The notes under the pieces were generated by a model that did not search any database, had not been told where the DNA came from, and saw only the letters and a program-made list of their open reading frames with translations. A stretch of 64,000 bases of DNA, taken from Elusimicrobiota bacterium (GTDB lineage Bacteria > Elusimicrobiota > Elusimicrobia > UBA1565 > UBA9628). The first letter of the stretch is position 1, and every line of letters begins with the position of its first letter. Made by a program: the position numbers and the translations under genes. The stretch covers positions 1 through 64,000 of the forward strand of contig JACQAZ010000033.1 of the NCBI GenBank assembly GCA_016194705.1, written 5' to 3'. Positions 35,271 through 43,771 of this stretch are shown here, piece after piece.

Positions 35271-36353
35271 ATGGCAGGGAAACCGAGTCTCAAGGCCTCT
35301 CTCAAGTTGGAACAGCGTCCCGCTCTTCTGGGCCGCCTGCGCATGGCGGATTGGATCGAGATGCCGGAGCGCGAGTTCGCCAAAGAGGTCGAACAGATCG
35401 AGAAGGACCCTCTGTTCCAGAAGCTGTTCTTCGGCGACCCGGCCAATCCCGGCATCATCCGCCGCCAGCGCTGGCCCCAGGGACGCTTTGCCGGGAGCTT
35501 TTACGAGATCAACGAGGCCGTCACGGCCGGCGGCGAGCGCGTCAAAGTCGAGGAGGTCCTCGGGGAGCGGTCGATCCTGCTGCCCAAGATTCGCAAGATG
35601 GGCCGGGAGGCCTTCGAGAAGTACTTCCTCCACGGCGACGAGCCGCTGACGCTTGCCGAGATCGCCAAGCGCACAGGAGTGAGTCTCGCCGACGTGCGAG
35701 CGATCCACGACATGCTGCTCGAGCTCGGCGCGCAGGCCGAGTTCTCCTTGCCCGGGCGCGATCCGAGCCTGGCGCGCTCCTATTCCTGCCTGGCGCGCCT
35801 GTCGGTGGTCGAGGGCAAGCCCGAGTTCGAGTTCTACTCGGCGCACTGGGCCCGCGGGCTTTACCAGGTGCGCTACGACCTGCTCGAGCAGTGGAAGGAC
35901 CGCGGCCGTCTGGAGGGCCCCGAACGCCGCAAGCTCACGAAGCTTCTCAAGCGCATCGAGACCATCAACCTGAGGCAAAGCACGGTCTTTCGCATCGTCG
36001 AGAGCGTCGCCGCGCTCCAAGGCGACTTCCTCGCCAAGAACGAGGACACGAGCCTGCGCCCGATCAGCCTGCGCCAGCTCGCGCATCGTTTGGACCTCGC
36101 GCCCAGCACGGTCAGCCGCGCGGCCTCGGGCCGCTCGGTGCTGCTGCCGTGGGGCAAGGAAGTCCCCTTGATCGCCTTGCTGCCCGGCCGCCGGCGCGTG
36201 CTGCGCGAGATCCTGGCCGAGTGGCTCGAGACCGCCGCCGATGAGACCGACGCGGCGCTGGCCGACCGCCTGCGCTCGGAGCGCGGCATCAAGGTCTCGC
36301 GCCGCACCGTGAACGCCGTGCGCAACGAGCTGCGCAAGATCGGCCGCGCCTAG
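35271..36353 (+). CDS. rpoN: Divergent RNA polymerase sigma-54 factor
   Basis: 360 residues against about 480 for typical RpoN. The core-binding and HTH parts are recognisable: LRPISLRQLAHRLDLAPSTVSRAASG followed by a LPWGKEVPL stretch (cf. the DIAxxLxxHxSTxSR motif) and a C-terminal RpoN box VSRRTVNAVRNEL in place of the near-invariant ARRTVAKYR. The N-terminal region I keeps the pattern of leucines but lacks its usual glutamine richness. The gene stands divergent from the NtrB/NtrC-like pair. The altered RpoN box and short length suggest a specialised sigma-54. Confidence 0.85.
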   Translation: MAGKPSLKASLKLEQRPALLGRLRMADWIEMPEREFAKEVEQIEKDPLFQKLFFGDPANPGIIRRQRWPQGRFAGSFYEINEAVTAGGERVKVEEVLGERSILLPKIRKMGREAFEKYFLHGDEPLTLAEIAKRTGVSLADVRAIHDMLLELGAQAEFSLPGRDPSLARSYSCLARLSVVEGKPEFEFYSAHWARGLYQVRYDLLEQWKDRGRLEGPERRKLTKLLKRIETINLRQSTVFRIVESVAALQGDFLAKNEDTSLRPISLRQLAHRLDLAPSTVSRAASGRSVLLPWGKEVPLIALLPGRRRVLREILAEWLETAADETDAALADRLRSERGIKVSRRTVNAVRNELRKIGRA

Positions 36354-36394
36354 ACCTTACGTTTCCCTCCTGGTCCGCACTCGAGAGTCGACCT

Positions 36395-36409
36395 TGGCCG
36401 TTTCGTTGC
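36395..36409 (+). promoter_or_regulatory. Sigma-54 promoter for the porin-cytochrome unit
   Basis: TGGCCGTTTCGTTGC followed by G; identical to the promoter at 39999. Predicted start about 36421, giving a leader of about 58 bases that contains GGGGAGGT before the ATG at 36479. Confidence 0.8.
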
Positions 36410-36478
36410 GCAATCTCCTGCCGCGCAGTCCCGGCTCGACGCAAGAGCAAGAGGAACGCGCCTCGGGGAGGTTTCACC

Positions 36479-37960
36479 ATGATGAGCGAAAGGCTGGAGT
36501 GGGTGATGCGCAAAGGGATCGCGACGGCGCTGCTGTTGGCTTTGGTCTGGCTCGTGCCGCCTTTCATCCATAGGACGAGACGGCTGTGCCCCGTGCGGCC
36601 GGACGGCGTCAGCCAGGCGATCGGCCTGCCGGCCTTCGCCCGGAAGTACGGAGTCAGCTGCTCCCAGTGCCACTACGCCTTCCCGGTGCTCAACGCCTAC
36701 GGCCGGCAGTTCAAGATGAACGGCTATGTGCGGGAGAGGGGCAGCGAGGAAAGCGTGCTTCAATCCAATGACAAGGAGCTTTGGACCGAGAAGATCTTCC
36801 CGTGGGCGCTCATCGCCCGCTCGAGGCCCTACGATCTCGGGCGGGGAAACGTGAGCAACGCCGGCGCAAACTTCGGCCATGGCACAGACGCCAACGGTCT
36901 TCCATTGCAGGGATTCCAGTTCCAGCCGATCACCGACATCGATATGTTCATCGTCGGCGGCGACGCCTCCAAGCACGTCTCCTTCTTCGGCGAGTTCGAC
37001 GCTCCCGCCTCCGGCGGGTTCGGTCCGGGGGGAGGGGACTTCTCGCTCGGCTACCATCCGAAGAGCTATGCGAACGTCATCATCGGCCGCAGGGGCTTCT
37101 GGGGAATGGATCCGTATCAGACCATCGCCGACAACGAGAGCCCGACCCTCGCCAACCGGGCGCTGGGAGCGGGCATGCCCGACCAGGGCGGGCTCTCCGG
37201 CAACACGCTGGGCGAGATGACCCAGACCGCCATGGTCTACGGGCAGCTCACCAAGGAGAACTTGGGCTCGCTCTACTACGCCGCGGGAGCGACCAGCGGG
37301 AACGCGGACGACTTGGGCGTATCGGCTAAGAACGCCAACTTCCGCGTGGCCCTCGACAACAACAAGGGCTTGATGTTCGGCGGCTTCACGAGCTTCGGCC
37401 ATGAGACGCCGGCGAGCATCCCCGCGGCCGGCGGCGTCGCCAACGTCCCGAACAACAACTTTCCTGCGCCGACAAATCCCAATGGCGCAGGCAAGAACGC
37501 TCCGTGGAACGTGCGCTTCATGAAAGCCGGCATCGACGCGGTCGCCGAGTACAATAACTTCGCGGCGCGGGGCGCGGCCATGTACAGCTACGACCATGTG
37601 ACCTATTACGACAACATCAACGACCCCCTCACGCTCAACGCGCTGAGGCTCAAGCAGATGAAGGACTGGGCCGCCTACGCCGAGATCATGTACTCTTACA
37701 AGAGGGGCGGAAACGACTATCCGTTCCTGCTGCCCTTGATCCGCGACAACTGGTACACGACCTACAACGGCAAGCGCTCGTTCCACTTCATCACGGCCCA
37801 TCTGGCGCACTACTTCAGGCCCAACGTGAAAGCCTTCGTGGAATACTCCATGGACATCAAGACCGACATCCAGGGCCCGCCCGCGGCGATCCCGGATCTG
37901 GCGTCCAGGCGCGTCCCGCGCGGGGACCGCGGGTCGTTCCAGATCGAGGTGGGATTCTAA
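36479..37960 (+). CDS. Outer-membrane porin-cytochrome fusion (Cyc2-like monoheme)
   Basis: 493 residues. N-terminal hydrophobic segment, then a single c-type heme site CSQCH within AFARKYGVSCSQCHYAFPVLN, followed by NAYGRQFKMNGY and about 400 residues of beta-barrel-like sequence with aromatic-rich strands, ending IEVGF. A heme-binding plug fused to a barrel is the arrangement of Cyc2 iron oxidases and relatives, which carry electrons across the outer membrane. I do not claim iron oxidation. It is followed directly by a monoheme cytochrome gene. Confidence 0.7.
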   Translation: MMSERLEWVMRKGIATALLLALVWLVPPFIHRTRRLCPVRPDGVSQAIGLPAFARKYGVSCSQCHYAFPVLNAYGRQFKMNGYVRERGSEESVLQSNDKELWTEKIFPWALIARSRPYDLGRGNVSNAGANFGHGTDANGLPLQGFQFQPITDIDMFIVGGDASKHVSFFGEFDAPASGGFGPGGGDFSLGYHPKSYANVIIGRRGFWGMDPYQTIADNESPTLANRALGAGMPDQGGLSGNTLGEMTQTAMVYGQLTKENLGSLYYAAGATSGNADDLGVSAKNANFRVALDNNKGLMFGGFTSFGHETPASIPAAGGVANVPNNNFPAPTNPNGAGKNAPWNVRFMKAGIDAVAEYNNFAARGAAMYSYDHVTYYDNINDPLTLNALRLKQMKDWAAYAEIMYSYKRGGNDYPFLLPLIRDNWYTTYNGKRSFHFITAHLAHYFRPNVKAFVEYSMDIKTDIQGPPAAIPDLASRRVPRGDRGSFQIEVGF

Positions 37961-38542
37961 ATGGACACAAAGATCGCCGTCGCGGCGTCGATCGTCGTCG
38001 CGACGTTGGGAGCGTGGCCGGCCCCTCGGCCGCTGGCGGCGGAGGATGCGAAGCCGGCGAACCAGGGCGGGCCCTTTCCGAACGACAAGGGGCCGGACTC
38101 GATCGACGTCTCCGCATATCCCAAGGAGCAGCAGGAGACCTATAGGGTCTTCCTGAAAAGATGCTCGACCTGCCACACGCCCGCGCGCGCCCTCAACGCG
38201 CAGTTCCTGCAGCTGAGCCCCGAGGAGCAGGAGAAGGCGAAGAGAGAGGATCCGGAGCTCTTCAAGGACAAGAAGGTGGTCGAGGTCGACGACGCGATCT
38301 GGTCGCGCTACGTCAAGCGGATGATGAGCAAGCCGGGTTCCACCGTGGGCGGCGACGGCAAGAAGATATTCGAGCTCATGGTCTACGATTCCAAGCAGCG
38401 CAAATTGGGCGCCAACGCTCTGGCATGGCGCGCCCATCGCAAGTCGCTCCTCGAGAAGTTCAAGCAGGAGTACACCGAGGTCTACGAGAAGCTCTTCGGG
38501 AAGGATGAGACGGCGCAGCCGGTGAAGACGGGAGCGAAGTAA
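37961..38542 (+). CDS. Monoheme c-type cytochrome (paralogue 1)
   Basis: 193 residues with a signal peptide ending PLAAED. Heme site CSTCH; downstream conserved block WSRYVKRMMSKPGS, a likely source of the methionine ligand, and IFELMVYDSKQRKLGANALAWRAHR. Same family as the genes at 41091 and 54052. Starts directly after the porin-cytochrome stop, so likely its periplasmic electron partner. Confidence 0.85.
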   Translation: MDTKIAVAASIVVATLGAWPAPRPLAAEDAKPANQGGPFPNDKGPDSIDVSAYPKEQQETYRVFLKRCSTCHTPARALNAQFLQLSPEEQEKAKREDPELFKDKKVVEVDDAIWSRYVKRMMSKPGSTVGGDGKKIFELMVYDSKQRKLGANALAWRAHRKSLLEKFKQEYTEVYEKLFGKDETAQPVKTGAK

Positions 38543-38548
38543 AGGGGA

Positions 38549-39949
38549 CTACCTCAGCCTGAGGCGCGCCGCTTCGGCTGAGTCGTCGGGGAGCAGTTGC
38601 GCATCCTGCTCCCGGCCGGACTTTTTCGCCGCGTCGCGCACGCCGGCCGAGAGATAGTCGAAAAGGGACTTGACCGTGACATGTCCGTCCTTGTCCGCGC
38701 CGTCGCCGTTCAAGCCGCGCAGCAGGTAGTAGGTGAAGGCGCCGTGCCCCTGATCAGGGACGGCGCCCGCCGGCTGCCCCGCGCGCGAAGCGGACAGGAC
38801 GATGAGCTTCCCGGACACCGCTGAGTCCGTCTTGCCCGGCAGGCCGCACTCGAGCGCGGCCACCACGCGTCCGGCGCGCAGGCCCGCGAGCTTCTCGTAA
38901 AGGCGCTCGAGCGGATAGGCCGTGTCGGCAAGATATTCCGGATCTCCATCGGAAGGAACCAGATAGGCCTTGCCGGTCTTCGCGTCGAGAGAGGCGCCGC
39001 CCGAGAAATAGAAGAAGACCGTCGAGCGATCGCCTGCGATGGCCGGAAGCCGCGTCTCTAGATTCTTGACCAGACCGGCCCGGCTTGCCGCGATGCCGGT
39101 CAGAAAAATGATGTGGTCGGCCGGATAGCCCAGGGCTTTCAAGTGGTCGCGCACGGCCTCGGCGTCGTGCTCGGCGTAGGGGTTCTCGGGCAGGCCCGCG
39201 GAGCTCCGCACTCCCGCCACGAGGGCGAAGGCTTGATCGTTCCCCGGGAGGCGGGCCGTCGGATTGTCCGCGACCGAGGGGGGCGGGGGCGCGGCGGGCG
39301 CCGCGGCGGCGGTCAGGGGCTTGCCTTCGGAGGCATCCTTGATCAGCCGGGCCAGTTGAAAGTGACCGCGCCAGCGGGCCTGCTGGTCGGGCGTTCTGCC
39401 GTTGGAGCCGGGGATGCGCGGATCCGCGCCGCGCTCGAGCAGGAGCCGCGCCATCTCGGTGTCGCCGAAATAGGCGGCGATGCCCAGGGGAGTGCGGCCC
39501 AGGGTCATGCTGTCAGGAGCGTTGACGTCGGCTCCGTGATCGAGCACGGCCTTGGCGATGTCGAGCCGGCCTCCCTGCGCCGCGTAATGGAGGGCCGTCG
39601 ATCCCTGGACGCCCTTCGCGACGGCGGCGGCGCCGTGGAGGACCAAGTATTCGACGACCTCCGCTCGGCCATGGTCGGCCGCGCGCATGAGGGCGGTCTC
39701 GCCCCGGTAGCCCGCCTCGTTGATCCGCGCGCCTTTGTCGATGAGGACTTTGACGACCGGCAGATGGCCGGCTGAGGCCGCGATCATGAGCGGGGTCTCG
39801 CCGTCGAGGTAGCCCCCTCGGATGTTGGGATCGGCGCCGCCCGCGAGCAAGGCCTGCGCCCCTGAGACATCGCCGTCGCGAGCCGCCTTCATGAGAGGCG
39901 GTGCGCAGGCGGCCAGAACGACCAGGACCAACGGCAGAAATTTCAGCAT
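38549..39949 (-). CDS. Ankyrin-repeat lipoprotein with degenerate caspase-like domain
   Basis: 466 residues. Signal sequence with lipobox LAAC. Residues about 20-200 are five ankyrin repeats (for example GETPLMIAASAGHLPVVKVLIDKGA). The C-terminal part follows the peptidase C14 (caspase/metacaspase) layout: FALVAGVRSS, LGYPADHIIFLTG, FFYFSGGASL then KAYLVPSDGD, and VVAALECGLPG. The position of the catalytic histidine, normally Y-x-G-H-G, reads FSGGA, so the usual catalytic dyad is broken although a cysteine remains. Possibly a binding rather than cutting protein. Start chosen at 39949; a TAGAAT box lies 14 bases upstream. Confidence 0.75.
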   Translation of the reverse strand: MLKFLPLVLVVLAACAPPLMKAARDGDVSGAQALLAGGADPNIRGGYLDGETPLMIAASAGHLPVVKVLIDKGARINEAGYRGETALMRAADHGRAEVVEYLVLHGAAAVAKGVQGSTALHYAAQGGRLDIAKAVLDHGADVNAPDSMTLGRTPLGIAAYFGDTEMARLLLERGADPRIPGSNGRTPDQQARWRGHFQLARLIKDASEGKPLTAAAAPAAPPPPSVADNPTARLPGNDQAFALVAGVRSSAGLPENPYAEHDAEAVRDHLKALGYPADHIIFLTGIAASRAGLVKNLETRLPAIAGDRSTVFFYFSGGASLDAKTGKAYLVPSDGDPEYLADTAYPLERLYEKLAGLRAGRVVAALECGLPGKTDSAVSGKLIVLSASRAGQPAGAVPDQGHGAFTYYLLRGLNGDGADKDGHVTVKSLFDYLSAGVRDAAKKSGREQDAQLLPDDSAEAARLRLR

Positions 39950-39962
39950 CGGAAGAACACCC

Positions 39963-39968
39963 ATTCTA
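39963..39968 (-). promoter_or_regulatory. -10 element (TAGAAT) close to the ankyrin gene start
   Basis: GTAGAAT on the minus strand, 14 bases from the ATG; back to back with the sigma-54 promoter for hemA. Confidence 0.4.
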
Positions 39969-39998
39969 CATAACTAGGCTTGCGGTCGCTACCGGACT

Positions 39999-40013
39999 TG
40001 GCCGTTTCGTTGC
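39999..40013 (+). promoter_or_regulatory. Sigma-54 promoter for hemA-cytochrome unit
   Basis: TGGCCGTTTCGTTGC, identical to 36395-36409. The predicted transcription start, about 40025, falls after the first ATG at 40021, so the GTG at 40036 is the likelier start. Confidence 0.8.
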
Positions 40014-40035
40014 GGTCCACATGGACGAGGCGGGT

Positions 40036-41094
40036 GTGGAAACGGCGAACATTCTCGTGGTCGGACTCAACCACTTGACCGCTCCTGTGAGCTGCCGGGA
40101 GAAGACGGCTGTCCGGATCGAGGCGGCGGAGAAAGTCCTTCAGGACCTCAGGCGAGAGGCCGGGCTTTCCGAGATAGTGATCCTCTCGACCTGCAGTCGC
40201 GTCGAGGTCGTTGCCGTCGCGCCGGATGCCGCGCGGGCCTCGGCCGTGCTGCGCGGCTGGTACCGTCGTCGGGCCGGTCTCTGCGACGATCAGGCGCTCT
40301 ACTTCAAGTCCGGCGACGAGGCCGTGCGCCATGTCTTCCGCGTGGCGTCGGGCCTGGATTCCTGGATCATCGGCGAAAGCGAGATACTGGCCCAGCTCAA
40401 GCGCGCCTACCAATATTCGCTCGAGCGACGCCACACCGGGTGTCGGCTCAACCGCGTCTTCCAGTTGGCGCTCGCCGCCGGCAAGGCCGTGCGCGGCGAG
40501 ACCGGCATCGCCGACGGCATCCGCTCCATCGGCGGGGCGGCGGCTTTGCTCGCGCGGCGCATCTTCGACGCCCCTGAGACCGGGCAGGTCCTCGTGGTCG
40601 GTGCCGGCGAGGCCGCCACGGCCGTCGCGCGGCATCTGGCCGCAAAGAATTTCAGCCGACTGCTGGTTGCGAACCGAACGCTGGAGAAGGCCTCGGCCAT
40701 CGCCGAAGAGCTCGGCGGCGAGGCCGTGACTTTCCAGCACGGACTCCAGAGACTCGCCGAGGTCGAGGTCGCGATATTCTCCGCCGACTGTCCGAATGTC
40801 CTGCTCGCGGCGGAGTTCCTCAAGATTCGTGTGACCGGCCGACGCAAGCCCCTCTTCCTGATCGACCTCGGCGTGCCGCGCAACGTGGACCCCGCTTGCG
40901 CCAAGCTCGAGAGGGTCTACCTCTACGATCTCGACGACCTCAAGGGCGTCGTCGCGCAGAGCATGGAGGCGAAGTCGGCCGAGAAGGAGAAAGCGGAGGT
41001 CCGGGCCGGCCTTTACGCGTTGGAGTGCGTGCGGGAGCTCGAGAAGGCGGAGGCGAGGCGCGCGGACGCCTTGGCCGAGGGGGTGGCGCCATGA
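40036..41094 (+). CDS. hemA: Glutamyl-tRNA reductase
   Basis: About 352 residues; makes glutamate-1-semialdehyde for heme. Sequence shows ILVVGLNHLTAPV, the catalytic-cysteine region STCSRVEV (S-T-C-N-R in most), GESEILAQ, the Rossmann motif VVGAGEAATAVA and the block [13 protein letters not shown]. It lacks most of the C-terminal dimerisation domain (usual length about 420). Start taken at GTG 40036, after the predicted sigma-54 transcription start, with GAGGCGG ahead; ATG 40021 is the alternative. It shares a transcript with a cytochrome gene, pointing to local heme supply for cytochrome maturation. A fragment copy is at 42960. Confidence 0.85.
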   Translation: METANILVVGLNHLTAPVSCREKTAVRIEAAEKVLQDLRREAGLSEIVILSTCSRVEVVAVAPDAARASAVLRGWYRRRAGLCDDQALYFKSGDEAVRHVFRVASGLDSWIIGESEILAQLKRAYQYSLERRHTGCRLNRVFQLALAAGKAVRGETGIADGIRSIGGAAALLARRIFDAPETGQVLVVGAGEAATAVARHLAAKNFSRLLVANRTLEKASAIAEELGGEAVTFQHGLQRLAEVEVAIFSADCPNVLLAAEFLKIRVTGRRKPLFLIDLGVPRNVDPACAKLERVYLYDLDDLKGVVAQSMEAKSAEKEKAEVRAGLYALECVRELEKAEARRADALAEGVAP

Positions 41095-41609
41095 ACAATC
41101 ATTGGAGATTGTTGGCGGTGGTCTTGCCCGCCGGGCTGGCTTGGGCCGGCGAGAAATTCACGGCGGAGCAGCTCAAGGCCCGGTTCTACTACGACCTGGG
41201 CCCCGCGACCCTGGACGTCTCGTCCTACCCGAAGCGGAAGCAGGAGAACTACGGCGTCTTCGCGCGCAACTGCAGCCAATGCCACACCTTGGCGCGCCCG
41301 ATCAATGCGCCGATCGTCAAGCGCGAGGATTGGCGGCGCTATGTCCGACGCATGCACCTCAAGACGAAGGCCGCGACCGGGACCGACTTCAGCAAGACAG
41401 ACGGGGAAGAGATCGTGAGCTTCCTGGCCTTCGACTCGAAACTGCGCAAGGTCCACGGCAAGGCCGCCTTCGACGCCCAGACGGCTCAGCTCAAGAAGCT
41501 CTTCGAAGACGTGACCGCCGAGCGCTCGCGCCGCCAGCAGGAGCAAGACCAGAAGAAGGTCAAGCCTGCGCCCATGCCCGGCGTGGGCGTGAAGCCTCAG
41601 CCTCATTAA
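41091..41609 (+). CDS. Monoheme c-type cytochrome (paralogue 2)
   Basis: 172 residues with a signal peptide ending LAWAGE. Heme site CSQCH followed by TLARPINAPIVKREDWRRYVRRMHLKT, then IVSFLAFDSKLRKVHGKAAF; same family as the genes at 37961 and 54052 but here a methionine-containing RRMHLK. C-terminal tail is Lys/Pro-rich. Overlaps hemA by ATGA. Confidence 0.85.
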   Translation: MNNHWRLLAVVLPAGLAWAGEKFTAEQLKARFYYDLGPATLDVSSYPKRKQENYGVFARNCSQCHTLARPINAPIVKREDWRRYVRRMHLKTKAATGTDFSKTDGEEIVSFLAFDSKLRKVHGKAAFDAQTAQLKKLFEDVTAERSRRQQEQDQKKVKPAPMPGVGVKPQPH

Positions 41610-41621
41610 CCTCGTGACTCA

Positions 41622-41728
41622 AGACCGCCGCCGATGAGACCGACGCGGCGCTGGTCGACCGCCTGCGCTCGGAGCGCGGGATCAAGGTCTCGCGCCGCAC
41701 CGTGAATGCCGTGCGCAACGAGCTGCGC
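41622..41728 (+). pseudogene. Duplicated fragment of the rpoN 3' end
   Basis: Nearly identical to 36229-36335 of the sigma-54 gene (about four mismatches in 107 bases), covering the region up to and including the RpoN box. No start and no promoter of its own; followed by a short non-matching tail and stop. Marks a rearrangement. Confidence 0.85.
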
Positions 41729-41771
41729 CGGCGTCCTTGAAATTTACTAGTTTACATGGTAAAATTCACAT

Positions 41772-42920
41772 ATGCCTTGGATTCGAAGGGCAGCCCTGGA
41801 GGAGCGCCTCACTCGCGCGCTGAAGCGCTCCGCCGTCACGCTGCTTCTGGGGCCGCGTCAATGCGGGAAGACCACGCTCGCCAGGCGCCTGGCGGCGCGG
41901 GGCGATGCCGCGATCTTCGATCTCGAGGATCCCGAGACTCCGCTGACCCGCGAGACCCTGGCGCTCAATCTGCGGGACAAGCGGGGGCTCGTCGTCATCG
42001 ATGAGTGCCAGCGGGAGCCGGCGCTCTTCCCTTTCTTGAGGGTCTTGGCCGATCGCCGGCCATTGCCCGCGCGGTTTCTCCTTCTGGGAAGCGCATCGCC
42101 GGAGCTCGTTCGCGGAGTCTCCGAATCCCTGGCCGGCCGGGTGACGCACGTGGAGATGGAGGGCTTCACCTTGGGCGAGACGGGGTCCAAGCAAATCTCC
42201 CGATTGTGGCGCCGGGGAGGACTGCCGCCCTCGTATTTGGCGTCCAGCGAGGACGACAGCTACCGGTGGCGTCTCGATTTCATCCGGACGCACTTGGAGC
42301 GGGACCTCCCGGCGCTCGGCATCCGCGTTCCCGCGGCCTCCTTGCGGCGCTTTTGGATGATGGCGGCACATCTGCAGGGACAGACGTGGAACGCCGCGGA
42401 GCTGGCGCGCTCGATGAAGACGCAGGAAGGCACCGCCCAACGCTACCTCGACATCCTGACCGGCTCCTTCATGGTGCGTCAATTGCAGCCGTGGTTCGAG
42501 AACCTGGGCAAGCGCTTGGTCAAGGCGCCTAAGATATACTTCAGGGATACCGGCCTTCTGCACGCTCTGCTGCGCCTGGCCAATGAGCGCGAGCTGCAAA
42601 CCTTTCCGCGGCTGGGATTTTCCTGGGAGGGATTCGCGATCGAGGAGGTCATTCGCCGGTTGGACGCGGACCGGGACGCTTATTTCTACAAGACGCATGG
42701 CGGAGCGGAGCTGGACCTCATGATCGTGCGCGGAGGGCGCAGGTACGGGTTCGAGATGAAGTACGTCGACGCTCCGACGGCGACCAAATCGATGCATGTG
42801 GCTCTCGAGGACCTGCGCCTCGAACGCTTGTGGGTGATCTACCCCGGCAGCCGGGCCTTCCCCTTGTCGAAGAAGATCACCGCCCTCCCTTTGGCCCGAC
42901 TCGATTCCCTGACCTTGTAG
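41772..42920 (+). CDS. AAA+ ATPase, DUF4143 family
   Basis: 382 residues. Walker [15 protein letters not shown], Walker [15 protein letters not shown], sensor LLGSASPEL, and the C-terminal DUF4143 part ([37 protein letters not shown] with a nuclease-fold-like E-x-D and EMKYV). Such proteins are common in mobile or defence-related settings and are frequently horizontally transferred. The promoter region TTTACATGGTAAAATTCACAT is AT-rich, unlike its neighbours. It sits between duplicated gene fragments. Confidence 0.85.
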   Translation: MPWIRRAALEERLTRALKRSAVTLLLGPRQCGKTTLARRLAARGDAAIFDLEDPETPLTRETLALNLRDKRGLVVIDECQREPALFPFLRVLADRRPLPARFLLLGSASPELVRGVSESLAGRVTHVEMEGFTLGETGSKQISRLWRRGGLPPSYLASSEDDSYRWRLDFIRTHLERDLPALGIRVPAASLRRFWMMAAHLQGQTWNAAELARSMKTQEGTAQRYLDILTGSFMVRQLQPWFENLGKRLVKAPKIYFRDTGLLHALLRLANERELQTFPRLGFSWEGFAIEEVIRRLDADRDAYFYKTHGGAELDLMIVRGGRRYGFEMKYVDAPTATKSMHVALEDLRLERLWVIYPGSRAFPLSKKITALPLARLDSLTL

Positions 42921-42929
42921 CGGCCGCCC

Positions 42930-43103
42930 TGGCCGTTTTGTTGGACAACCTCCTCCCGCGTCGCAGAAAACCTCTCTTTCTCATCGATCTAGGCGTGCCG
43001 CGCAACGTGGACGCTGCGTGCGCCAAGCTCGAGGGCGTGTATCTCTACGATCTCAAGGGAGTCGTCGCGCAGAGCATGGGAGCGAAGTCGGCCGAGAAAG
43101 ACC
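42930..43103 (+). pseudogene. Duplicated sigma-54 promoter copy plus hemA fragment
   Basis: Bases 42930-42961 resemble 36395-36426 (promoter and downstream), but -12 reads TTGG, so it is probably inactive. Bases from about 42960 copy the hemA segment [17 protein letters not shown] through the VAQSM(G)AKSAEK block (about 40838-40990) with a two-codon deletion. The frame runs on into the YceI gene. Confidence 0.8.
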
Positions 43104-43118
43104 TGGCCGCTTCGTTGC
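43104..43118 (+). promoter_or_regulatory. Sigma-54 promoter for the YceI unit
   Basis: TGGCCGCTTCGTTGC directly after the hemA fragment. Predicted start about 43130, with GGTGGAGG before the ATG at 43142. Confidence 0.75.
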
Positions 43119-43141
43119 TGGATCAACGGGTGGAGGCGGCC

Positions 43142-43762
43142 ATGAAAACGATCAAGGCCTGGCTCATCACGGCGGTCACTGTCCTCGCCCTCGCTCCTTC
43201 GCAGGCCCGCGTCGCCGCGAAGCTTGGCTCAGGCAGCAAGCTTTGGCTCGAAGGAACGTCGACTCTGCACCCATATAAGAGCGAGACGACCGGGATCGAA
43301 GTCGCATTCATGATCGCTAGTTCCGCGTCGAATCTTTCCGACTTAATCGAAGCGGAGGAGCCCGCCGCTCTCACCGTCAGAATCCCGCTCGCCGGACTCA
43401 GGTCGGAATACTCGGGCCTCGACAGGAATCTCCGGAAGGCGCTCAAGGCCGACCAGTACCCGGACATCGGCTTCACGATGGCCGGCTATCGGATCGTCAA
43501 GGACTCCGCCACGGAGTCGATCGCGGCCTGGGGAGACCTGAGCGTCGCGGGCGGGCAGAAAGCCGAGACTCTCAACGCGGTCCTGCGATTCCAAGACGGC
43601 CGCGCCGTGATCGAGGGGCAGCAGCCGCTATTAATGAGCGATGTCGGGGTCAAGCCGCCGACTTTTATGCTTGGAGCGCTCAAGACCGACGACCGCGTCG
43701 TCGTGAAGTTCCATCTCGAACTGGAACAAGCCGCGAATGATTCGAAGACGACAACAAAGTAA
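43142..43762 (+). CDS. YceI-like exported protein
   Basis: 206 residues with a signal peptide ending PSQARV. Beginning of the mature part [17 protein letters not shown] is the YceI/lipocalin-like opening (W-x-x-G-T-S-T-x-H), followed by [35 protein letters not shown], also typical. The family binds isoprenoid-like lipids in the periplasm. First clear gene after the rearrangement scar. Confidence 0.85.
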   Translation: MKTIKAWLITAVTVLALAPSQARVAAKLGSGSKLWLEGTSTLHPYKSETTGIEVAFMIASSASNLSDLIEAEEPAALTVRIPLAGLRSEYSGLDRNLRKALKADQYPDIGFTMAGYRIVKDSATESIAAWGDLSVAGGQKAETLNAVLRFQDGRAVIEGQQPLLMSDVGVKPPTFMLGALKTDDRVVVKFHLELEQAANDSKTTTK

Positions 43763-43771
43763 GGAGGCCTT

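Noticed and set aside
42930..42944. Sigma-54-like element TGGCC...TTGG
   Set aside because: The invariant C of -12 is replaced by G and the segment is a degraded copy of 36395-36409; kept only as part of the scar.
42830..43141. N-terminal extension of the YceI protein through the hemA fragment
   Set aside because: The frame is open but it would place the signal peptide internally; the sigma-54 promoter at 43104 and GGAGG support the ATG at 43142.
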